This document shows, piece after piece, positions 24,480 to 34,700 of a stretch of 64,000 bases of DNA (position 1 is the stretch's first letter; each line of letters opens with the position of its first letter). The translations under genes and the position numbers were made by a program. Origin of the DNA: Winogradskya humida. Lineage in GTDB: Bacteria; Actinomycetota; Actinomycetes; Mycobacteriales; Micromonosporaceae. The DNA lies in contig NZ_BOMN01000013.1 in assembly GCF_016862215.1 (NCBI RefSeq), forward strand, positions 1-64,000. Reading direction: 5' to 3'. Under the pieces are notes generated by a model. That model searched no databases and had not been told where the DNA came from. It worked only from the letters and a program-made list of their open reading frames with translations.

Positions 24480-24917
24480 TCAGACGCCCGCGAGCAGGTG
24501 GGCGCTGGGTTCGTAGTCGATCTTCCAATCGGCGTAGACACCGAGCGTGCCGTCGGTCAGGCAGCGCAGGCCGACACTGATCCAGCGCACCTCCTCGTCG
24601 TCCGTCATGGCGAAACCGACGGCTACGGCGAACGTCTCGCCGCCGCACGGGCAGGCGCACTCGCCGATGTCGGCATCGTCGAGGTGATCGGCGCTGTCAG
24701 CCACGGGTGCCTCGACGCGGCAGGCAAGGCAGGCGGTCACGGCGCAGCCGTCCTCGTCGTCGACGCTGACGGCGAAGGAGGTCCCGCCGCATTGCCGGCA
24801 GACGACTTCCTTGACCTGTCCGACCGGGTAGCCGCCGGCCCGGAACTCGCGCACATAGGTCTCGAGATCGGCGAAGCTGTCGCCGCGCCAGACCCCGCGG
24901 CTCTTCTTGATCGTCAC
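24480..24917 (-). CDS. Cys-rich zinc-ribbon-like hypothetical protein, 145 aa
   Basis: The function is not known to me. The protein contains CRQCGG near residue 40, CLAC near 83, CACPCGG near 107 and a further Cys near 128, a pattern expected for one or two zinc ribbons. The N-terminus (KKSRGVWRGDSFADLETYVREF) is a short helix. There is no signal peptide, and the overall charge is acidic. The start is the GTG at 24915-24917, with GGAG 6-7 nt upstream. It converges on the alcohol dehydrogenase 10 bp away. Similar small zinc-ribbon proteins occur singly in actinobacterial genomes with no fixed context. Confidence 0.65.
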   Translation of the reverse strand: MTIKKSRGVWRGDSFADLETYVREFRAGGYPVGQVKEVVCRQCGGTSFAVSVDDEDGCAVTACLACRVEAPVADSADHLDDADIGECACPCGGETFAVAVGFAMTDDEEVRWISVGLRCLTDGTLGVYADWKIDYEPSAHLLAGV

Positions 24918-25746
24918 GACGGGCTCCAGATCTCGTCAGAGTGACCGGCCCGGTCACACGCTCTCGCGGGCGCCGGCCGGGATGGTCAGCGGGTGCCGAT
25001 CACGGTGCAGCCACCCTGACGCCGAAGCCTATGCCGGTGATCGGTCTGGACCTTGGTGGCCACAATTATCACAGCCAGTCACCTCGGCCGGAACGTATAT
25101 GTTATGCGCTGAGGCATGATTGCCGCGTGTTTGACAGTCAGCGGTCCAAAAAGTTGCGGCATTCAGGGTTTCAGCACAATTATGGTGGACGTTTGACCCC
25201 GTGGTGGAGAGCCTCCGTCCGGTTCCCAAGAATGCAACACGGGGTGTCACCGGGCGCAGCGGAGCCGCGCTACTCGAAAGGACCTTCTCACCAACTTCGA
25301 CGCCGTCACGTCGCTCGTCGCCGACGGGAATGCGTCGTGCGACGCCGCTCCCCAAACTTCATAGACGCGCCATCGAATGGTGACACTTCGCGCTGTTCCT
25401 TCGTTGATTCGATAGTCGCCTATTTGGGAGGACGGAAAATTCGCCGGACATTGCGCTGAAGCACCGGAAGTCACAATCTTTGGTCGTAGAGGTCGTCAAG
25501 CGCGTGGCAATCACGTCTCGGCACATGGCATATAGGTCTGGCGGAGGTGACGGATCGTGACGACGACGGCGGAAGCTGCCGAGTGTCATTCGAGGGTGGC
25601 CATTCCGAGCCCGTCTTCCTGCCGGTCGCTGCAGGACTCCAGGTCGCTGCGGCGTCCGGCTCCTGGCTCGTGACCGGCCCGGATGTCGGGCCGGTCAGCG
25701 GCGGGTAACGGCAGAGGCCGGGCCGGGCAGCGGCGGAGGCCGGGGG
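24918..25746. other. 829-bp interval without a convincing gene
   Basis: No frame here has plausible protein composition. The central part (about 25030-25560) is clearly less GC-rich than the flanks. A hairpin-forming near-palindrome (24941-24957, GTGACCGG/CCGGTCAC) lies at the left end, and a terminator-like hairpin lies at 25671-25697 on the right. Both hairpins contain the identical 11-mer TGACCGGCCCG. The middle may be a decayed gene, an untranslated RNA or acquired DNA. Confidence 0.4.
25671..25697 (-). terminator. Terminator hairpin after the giant surface protein
   Basis: TGACCGGCCCG at 25671-25681 pairs perfectly with CGGGCCGGTCA at 25687-25697 around a 5-nt loop, 50 nt beyond the stop codon of the surface-protein gene. 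The 11-bp GC-rich stem fits an actinobacterial intrinsic terminator without a U-tract. Confidence 0.65.
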
Positions 25747-28700
25747 TCAGCGGGTGCGGCCCTTGCGGGCGGCGAGGCGGGCGGCGCCGCCGCCGATGAT
25801 CATGAGGATGGCGAGGAGGAGGAGGCCGGTCAGGTCCTGGCCGGTCTTGGGGAGGTTGCCGGAGCCGGTGGTGGTGTCGGAGTTGTCCGTCGGCGGGGTG
25901 GTGGTGGGGTCGGTCGGGTCATCGTCGGTGTCGGTGGGGGTTGAGGCGATGGTGAGGTTGGCGGTGGCGGTGTTGTTGACCGTGTTGCCTTCTGTGCTGG
26001 TGGTGCTGATGGTGACGGTGACCGGGAAGGTGCCGGCCTTGGCGGTTTTGGCTACCGCGAGGTAGAGCCAGAGTTCGCTGCTGGAGCCGACCGGGGCTTC
26101 CGGGCCGGTGCAGGTGACGGCGTTGCTGTCGACGTCGGGGGCCGGGTCGCAGGTGAGTTCGACGGTGTCGGCCTCGGTGGCGGCGGCGGTGAAGTCGGTG
26201 GCGGAGGCGTCGAGCAGGACGACGGCCTTTGTCAGGGTGGTGCCGGTCGGCGGGTTGATCAGGAAGGTGACGTCCGAGGCGCTCTGCGAGCCGTTGTTGC
26301 TGTAGGGGAGCTTCAGCAGGATCGCCTTGCCCTGGGTGGCCGTCGGGGCCGGGTTGCTGTAGTCGATGTCCAGGTCGACCGTGGGGGCCGACACCGTCAG
26401 ATCGGGCAGGGCGAGGTCGTCCGTGGCGCCGCAGGTGCCGGTGTTGCCGCCGTCGACGCAGCCGCCGGTGAGCTTCGAGCCGACCGTGGCCGAAGCGTCG
26501 ATGATCAGCGGGAGGTCCAGTTCGGTGGTCTCCCCGTCGGCGATCGCCAGGGTGCAGGTCACGATGCGGGCGGTGGACCCCTCGGAGCAGCCCGTGGGCA
26601 GGGTGCCGTGGGTGGTGCCGGTGGGCAGGACGAACGTCGCCGTGTACGGGTCCGCGTCCTGCGGCCCGCTGTTGGTCAGCGTGATCGGCAGGATCGTGGT
26701 CTGACCCGGCGCGGGGCGCGGCACCGACGGCGTTCCGACGTTCACGGTGACCGTGTAGTCGGCCGTCGTGGTCGTGACCAGGGTGCCCTGGGCGGTCAGG
26801 ACGTCGGTGTTGTTGGCGTCGTTGCTGAGCGTGACGCCCGTGACGCTCCACAGGGTGCCGGTGGTGACCGAGCCGTCCACCGTCACCGCGAGGGTCACGG
26901 TCACCGCCTGGTTGGCGATGAGGTTGAAGGCGCGGCAGGCGACAGCGGTTCCCGCGGTGACCGTGCAGTCCGCGTCGCCGACCGTGGCGCTGGTGACGGT
27001 CATGCCCGCGGGCAGGCCGGTGAGCGGCACCGTCAGCGTCACCCCGGTCTTGTCGGCGGTCGAGACCACGCTGATCGTGGCGTTGCCGGTGGTGCCCGCC
27101 GGGATCGTCTTCGGGGTGATCGTGACGGTGGCGGTGTCCTTGAGCGGGCGGTCCGAGGCGAACGCGACGACCGTTGCCGAGCCGCCGCAGGTGCTGACGC
27201 CGTCGCGGGTGAAGCAGCCGTTGCCGACGATGTCGCCGTCCAGGGCGGTGCTGGAGACGACCACCGGCAGGTTCCAGATCTTCGCGGCGGTACCGACGGC
27301 CTGGGTGATCGTGCAGCTCAGCACGACGGTGCTGGACGGGTTGCAGTCGAGGGCGGCCTGGCCGGACAGTGCGCCGAACGTGCTGTTGGTCGGGGCCGAG
27401 ACCGTCGCGGTGACGCCGATCGCGTCCGACGGGCCCGGGTTGGTGACCGTCACGGACATCGTGGTGGTGCCGGCCACCTCGACGTTGCCGGACGGGCCGC
27501 TGACGGCCACGGCGAGCGGGCTCGACGGCGTACCCGTGGTGGCGAGCTGACCGCCGCCGGGGACCGACTCGCCGTTGACCGTGAGGGTGATGCCGCTCGC
27601 GGTCCAGGTGACGCCGTTGCGCAGGGCGGAGGCGGCACGCACGACCAGCGAGACCGCGTTGGTCTGCCCCTGGACGAGGTTCACGCCGGTGCAGGTGACC
27701 TGGGTGGAGGCCAGGGTGCAGGTCGAGCCCGCCGGGCCGGAGGCGCCGGTGACGAGGAGGCCGGCCGGCAGGGTGAGCGGGACGGTCACGGTGGTGCCGG
27801 GGATCGCGCCGGTGGCGGTTGCCCGGACGACGGCCGTACCGGTCTGGCCGGGTGTGATCGTGACCGGCACCGTCGCGAGGGTGACCCGGCCGCCCAGCGG
27901 GGTGGCCAGCTCGATGGCGGGGAGCGGCTCGCAGGTCGTGGAAACGGTGACACAGCCACCGCCGACCGGGGACGTCGCACCGAGCGGGACGGCGACCGGG
28001 AGGGTGAACTGCAGGGTTCCGTCGGCGGCCACGGCGACCGGGCAGGTCACAGCGGCCGGGGTGTCGACGGTGCAGCCGGCGAGCGAAGGCGTGCCGAAGG
28101 TCGTGCCACTCGGGGCCGTGAAGGCCAGGCTCCTGGTGGTGGCCGGTCCGGTGTTGGTGACGGTGACCGCCAGGTCGGCGGTGCTGCCGGGCAGGACAGT
28201 GCCGGCGGCGGGCGCGACGACCGTGACGGTGAACGCGTTGGCGGCGGTCACGATCGTCGCGGTGGGGACGTTGCGGGTGATGGTCCTGGCCGCCTGGGCG
28301 ACCACGATCGCCGGCGTCCATTGACCCGGGGTCGCGGACGAGACGGGGGTCAGGGCCAGCGCGATGCCGGTGCTGCCGCCGGCGGTGAGGTCCACCCCGG
28401 AGCACGTGACGGCGTCGGTGCTGATGACGCAGTCGGTGGTGCCACCCTGACGGGCCGAGACCACGGCGGTCCCGGCGGGCAGCCCGGCGCGGGGGACAGT
28501 GACGGTCAGGCCGGTACGCGCGTCGGCGGATGCGACCGTGACGGTCGCGGTGCCCGTACTCCCCGCGGTGATGGTCTTGTTGTCGGCGCTGACGGTGATG
28601 GCCTGGTCCAGGGTGCGGGTCGTCGGGATCCCGGGCAGCGACGGGTCGCCACTGGTGCAGGCGCCGTCGGAGCCCTTGTCGAGGCAGCCGCCGGTGAGGA

Positions 28701-31700
28701 CGATCGCCGGCGGGGCGTCGGGGGCGACCTGCACCGGCACCGACCAGACGACCTGCGGCGCCGTCATCGGCACGGAGAAGTCGCAGTCGATCCGGACGTT
28801 GCCGTCGGCGAGGATGCAGTCGTCGTCGGCCCGGCCGGTGAGCGGGCCGAACGTCGTGTACGGCGGCGCCAGGATGCTGGTCACGACGTGCATGGCGTCG
28901 GACGGACCGGCGTTGGTCGCGGTGACCGTCAGGGTGGTGGTGCCGCCGACCTCGACGGGACCGGGCGGGAGCGAGGTCTCGTAGGTCACCGCCGCGATCG
29001 GGTCGCCGGTGGTGATCAGCGTGCCGGAGGGGGCCTGGGTGCTCTGCCCGGAACCGTCGGTCATCGTGATCGGGCCGGGTGTCCAGCTGATCGCGGTGCC
29101 GAGGCTGGACGCCGCCGTGACGGTGACGGTGATGACCCGGTGGCTGCCGGTGGTGAGGCTGACGCCGGTGCAGACGACATCGGTCGTGAACGTGCACGCC
29201 GAGCCGCTGGGGCCGGTGGCACCGGTGATGGTGAAGCCGGCGGGCAGCGTGTTCGTGGGCACGGTGGCGGTGAGGCCGGAGATCGCACGGTCGGCGTCGA
29301 CGACGACGTATCCGGGGCTGGCCGGGCCACCCGGGACGGCCGTGCCGGGTTCGGTGCTGATCCGGGCGTCGGCGCTCAGCGGCGAGTCCAGGGTGATCGG
29401 CGGGAAGTAGCCGTCGGGCGGGTTCGTGCAGTCGCCGTCGAGGTTGGCGTCGTAGCAGCCGTCGTCGAGCACGTCGTCCGGGTCGGCGGTGCCCGGGACG
29501 ACGATCCGCAGCGGGAACGCGAGGTCGCCCTCGGGCAGGTCGCGTACGCAGGTGACCACGGTGGCGGTCGCGGTGCAGAAGCCGTCGGCGGGTGTGGTCA
29601 GCGCGGCGAACGTGGTGCCGGTCGGGGCCTTGAACTGCACGCGGGCCTGCCGGTAGAGCGACGGGCCGGCGTTGGTGACCGTAACGCCGAGGTCGCCGGT
29701 CGCGCCGGGCAGCAGGGTGCCGGGGGCGGGGACGGTCACGGCGACGCTGAGCGGGTGGACGGGGGCGCCGATCGTCGCGGCTCCCGGCGTACGCGTAACG
29801 GTCTCCGAGCCCTGTGTGATGGTGACGGCGGGTGTCCAGACGGCCTCGGCCGCACCCGCGTCGGCACTGAGCGAGAGCGGAATCCCGTAGGTCCCGCCCG
29901 CGGCGATGTCGACGCCGGTGCACTCGACGAAGCCGGTCTGCACAGCGCAGGTCGTGGCCCCGGTGAGGGTCAGCCCGGACGGCAGCGAACCCGTGTCGAC
30001 ACGGACGGTGAGGCCCTGCCGGGCGGCTGAGGCGGCGACACTCACCGTGGCCGTTCCGCTGGTACCAGGAGTGAGGGACGGGTTGTCGGCGCTCACGGTG
30101 AGTACGGTGCCGAGCGGCGCGCGCAGGGTGATGTCGGGCAGGACCACGTCGCCGGTGCCGCCGCAGGCCCCGTCGCCGCCGAGGTCGGCGCAGCCACCGG
30201 TGATCGCCACGGCGGGGTCGGCGTTCGCGGGGATGACGATCGGCAGCGTCCAGACCAGGGGCTGGTCGTCAGCGGCGAGGGTGACCCGGCAGGTCAGCGT
30301 GCTCGCCGACGCGACGGTGCAGGACTGGGCGATCGCGCCGTCGAGCGTGCCGAAGGACGTTCCGGCCGGGGCGTTGAGCGTGACCGGCGCGTTGACGGCG
30401 TCGGACGGCCCGGTGTTGTCGAGGGTCATCGTCACGGACGTGGTCTCGCCCGGCAGCACGGTCCCGGGGGCCGGGCCGCTGGTCGTGGCCGTGAGCGTGT
30501 AGCTCGCGGTGCCGGTGTTCAGCAGGACACCGTTGGCGGTCGCGGTGTCGCCGCCCGGGTTCGTGACGGTGATGCCGGTCGCGGTCCAGGTCCCGTTCGC
30601 CGCGGCGGCGGTGACCGACAGCGGGATGGTGACGGTGGCCGCCGTACCCGCGGCGATGTCGACGCCGGTGCACTCTACGAAGCCGGTCTGCAGCGTGCAC
30701 GTACCGCTCGGGGCCACGCTGGGCGCGCCGGCGAACACATCGCCGGGCTTGTCGTTCAGCGGAACCCTGACCGTCAGGTTGCTCTGCGCGGGATCGGTCC
30801 CGACGGTCACGCGGGCGACACCGTTCCGGCCGGGCGTCACGGTGGCCGGGGTGGTGCTGATGGTGACCTGCTGGTTGAACGGCGTCGACAGCGGCATCGG
30901 CGGGATCGGCCGGTCGGGCGGGTCGGCACAGGTGCCGTCGTTGTTCAGGTCGATACAACCACCGGGCAGAGGGGTACGCGGATTCGCGCCGGCCGGCACG
31001 TCCAGCGGCACCGGGAACCGTAGCGGGGCCGCGGCGGCGGTCAGCGGGAACGTGCAGGTCAGCCGGGTGCGGGCGGCGTTCGCGGTGCACAGGGTCGAGG
31101 TGGGGGCGGTGAGCGTACCCAGGGTGGCGCCGGTCGGGACGGCGATGCCGATCGTGGCGGTCGCCAGGTCGGACGGGCCGAGGTTGTCGACGTCGACGGT
31201 GAGCGTGCCCGAGCCGCCGGGCAGGATCGCCGGCTGTGGCAGCGTGACGACGGCGTCGAGCGTGGCCCGCGGCGGCCCGACGACGGCGAGTTGCGGGTCG
31301 CCGGTGATCTGGTTGCCACCGCCCGCGTCGACGGTGACCCCGGTGGCGGTCCAGGTGGTGCCCTCAGCAGCTCCGGCATCCGCCCGTACGCGCAGAGTCA
31401 CACTCGTCGTCTGCTGGTCGGCGACATTGATCCCGGTGCACCGGATCTGCCCCGCCGTCGCCGTGCAACCCGCGTCGGCGGGCGTGACGGTCAGCGACGC
31501 CGGCACAGCGCCCAGCGGCACGGTCAGCGTCAGGTTGCTGAGTGCGCCGTGCAGCGCCTTGACGCCCACGGTCGCGGTCTCCTGGGTGCCGGGCGTGACG
31601 GTCGCGGCGGCGGTGACGAGCTGCGCGCGCCGGTCGAACGGCACCTTGAGCATGATGGTCGGCACCGGCCGGTCGCCGGGGCCGGAGCAGCCCGCGGTGC

Positions 31701-34700
31701 CGGACAGGTTGACGCAGCCCCCGGTGACCGGTGTGAACGGGTCGGCGTTCGCGTCGACGACCAGCGGCAGCAGCAGGTCCGGGGTGCTGGTCCCGGCGGG
31801 CAGGGTGACCGTGCAGGAGACCGACAGCCCGTCACCGGCGCGGGTGCAGCGGGCCACGGCGGCGGCATCGGTCAGGGTGCCGAAGGTCGTGCTCGTGGGG
31901 GCGGTGACGACAAACGTACGGCCGGTCGCGTCGGACGGCCCCGCGTTGGTGGCGACGACGGTGAGGTTCGTGGTGCTGCCCGCCGTGACCGTGCCGTCGG
32001 CGGGGCCGGTGACGGTGACGGTGACCGCGTCGGCGGGCGTACCGGCGGTGGCGATCGGGCCGGTGCCGTCGACGCTGTCCGTGCCGTCGGTGACCGTGAC
32101 GGTGGTGCTCCATGTCTGCGGCGGCACGACCGACGAGGCGACGGCGACCTGGACGTCCACGGTCTTGGTGACCCCGGCGGTGAGCGCGACGCCGGTGCAG
32201 GTGATCGCCGTCGTCCCGTTCACGGTGCAGGTGCCGCCGTCGACGGCGGCGGCGCTCGCGGTGAACCCGGCGGGCAGGTCGGCGAGCGGGATGCTGACGG
32301 TCAGCCCGGTCTCGGGCCGGGTGGAGCGCAGGGTGACCTGGCCGGTGCCGGCGCGGCCGGGCACGATCGTGCCGGGGCCGGTGCCCACGGTGACTACCTG
32401 GGCCAGCGGGGTCGCCAGATAGATGTCGGGGATCCCGGGATCGCCCGGACCGCAGACGCCGTTGTTGTCCAGGTCGATGCAGCCGCCGTCGACGGGCTGG
32501 CCGGGGTCGGCGCCGCCGTCGATCTTGATCGGGAAGAGGAAGGTCAGCGGCGTGGCGGCCTCGGCCAGGTCGAACAGGCAGGTCGCGTGGGTGGTGTCGG
32601 TCAGTGTGCAGGCGGCCATGGTGCCGGGGTCGGCCAGAGGCTCGAAGGTCACCCCGGCCGGTGCGAGGACCCCGATGCGGGCACCCGTGGCGTCGGACGG
32701 GCCCAGGTTGTCGACCTCGACGCTCAGGTCGCCGGTGTCACCGGGCTCGAGCTCACCCTCGTCCGGCACGGTCACCGTGGTCGCGAGCCGGTAGCTGGGA
32801 GCGCCCACGGTCGCGAGCTGCTTGTCCGCGGTGATCTGGTCGGCGCCGTCCGAGACGGTGATGCCGGTCGCGGTCCAGTCCGTGCCCTGCGCGGTGCCGG
32901 CGGTCGCGGCGACGACGACGCTGATCGCGGCGGTGCCGCCGTTGCTGATGGTGACGTTCGGGCAGGTGACGTTCCCGCCGCCGATCGTGCACGTCGCCCC
33001 GGTCAGGCTGGCGCTGGTCACCGACAGACCGGTGGGCAGCACCAGCGGTACGGTCACCGTCAGCCCGCTCACCGCGCCGTGCACGGCGTTGACGGCGACC
33101 GTCGCACTGCCCGACGAGCCGGGCGTGACCGTCACCGGGGTCGCCGTGATCGTGACCCGCTGCGCGAACGGCACCTTCAGGATGATCGGGTCGAACGCCT
33201 TGTCCGGGGCGCCGCCGCAGCTTCCGTTGTTGTTCAGGTCCACGCAGGCGCCGCCGAGCGGGGTGTTCACGTCCGCGCCGGCCGGGATGCTCACCGGCAG
33301 GGTCAGCTGCGGGCTGCTCACCCCGGCGGCGAGCGCGACGGTGCAGGACGCGCTGGTGCCATCCGGGGCGACCGTACAGGCGGTGGCCGCCGGGCCGGTG
33401 GGGGCGCCGAACGTGGTGCCGGTCGGCGGGATCACGCCGAACGGGGTCGCCGGGGCGTCGGAGGGGCCCGAGTTGCGTACGGTCAAGGAAAGATCGGTGG
33501 TCTGACCCGGCTCGACGGTGTTGTCGGGCGGGCCGGTGACCGTGGCCGTCAGCTGGTACGCGGGAGTGCCCGCATTCGCGAGGGGACCGCTGGAGGTCAT
33601 CTGCTCGCCGCCGTCCGAGACGGTGATCGGGCTGACGTTCCAGGTGGCCGGCGGCGTCACCGAGGAGGCGACCGCGACCGCCACCGCGATGCTGTCCGCC
33701 TGGCCCGCGCTCAGGTCGACGCCCTCGCACGTGATGACGGCGGCGCCCACGGTGCACGTGGACCCGGCCGGGCCGGTGGCGCCGGTGGCCGTGAAGCCAG
33801 CCGGCAGCCCGGTGACCGGGATCGTGACGGACAGGTCATCCTCGGACTGCGTGGAGGTCAGGCCCACCCGGCCGGTGCCGTTCTCGCCGGGAACGATCGT
33901 CGCGGGGGTGGTGGTGACGGTGAGGCGGTTCGCGATGGGCGTACGCAATTCGATCGCCGGCAGTGGCTTGTCCCCCGGGTCACCGCAACTCGTGTCGTTG
34001 TTGAGACTCACACAGCCACCGGTCAGCGGCGTCGCCGGATCGGCCTGCGCGGAGACGACCAGCGGCAGGGTCAGCGTCACCGCGGGCCCGGCAGCCGGGA
34101 TGTCGTTCGTGCAGCGCAGCGTGGTGGGGGAGAGCTGGGTGCAGGCGGCCGCGGTCCCGGTCAGCGTCCCGAACGTCGTGCCCTGCGGCGCCACCACCAC
34201 ATAGCTCGCGGCGCGGGCGTCGGACGGGCCGTTGTCGGACACCGTCACCGACATCGTCGCGGTCTGCCCGGGGCGCACGGTGCGCGCCGCAGGTCCCGTC
34301 GCCGTCACTCCGAGTGTCCACTGGGGATCGGCGGCGACGATCGTACCCGTCGCCGTACCCGTGGAATCTCCGCTCGTGGCCGTCACCGGCTCACCCGCCG
34401 CAGCCGACCAGCCGGCCGTGACCCCCGCGCCGAGCGTGACCGGAACGGAGACGGTGACGGTCCCGGTGGCGGGCACGGTGACGCCGGTGCAGCGGATGCC
34501 GTTCGTCGTGGTGCAGGTGCCGCCGCCGGTCGTGGTGACGGTGCCGGCGGTGTAACCGGCCGGGGGAGCGGGCAGCGTGATGGTGGTGCCGGTCGCGGGG
34601 ATGATACCGAGGTTCCGGACCCGGACGGTCGGCGTCGCCACGCCGTCACCCGGCACCGCGGTGGCCGGGGTGATGGTGACGCCGGTGTCGAGGTTGACGT

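Noticed and set aside
24941-25459. 172-residue rightward open frame in the long intergenic interval
   Set aside because: Composition is Arg/Ser/Pro-rich without hydrophobic periodicity, it lacks a ribosome binding site and contains nothing recognisable.
26403-34258. Regular repeats considered as a CRISPR array
   Set aside because: Units are about 756 bp, diverged and protein-coding; there are no short identical repeats with unique spacers.
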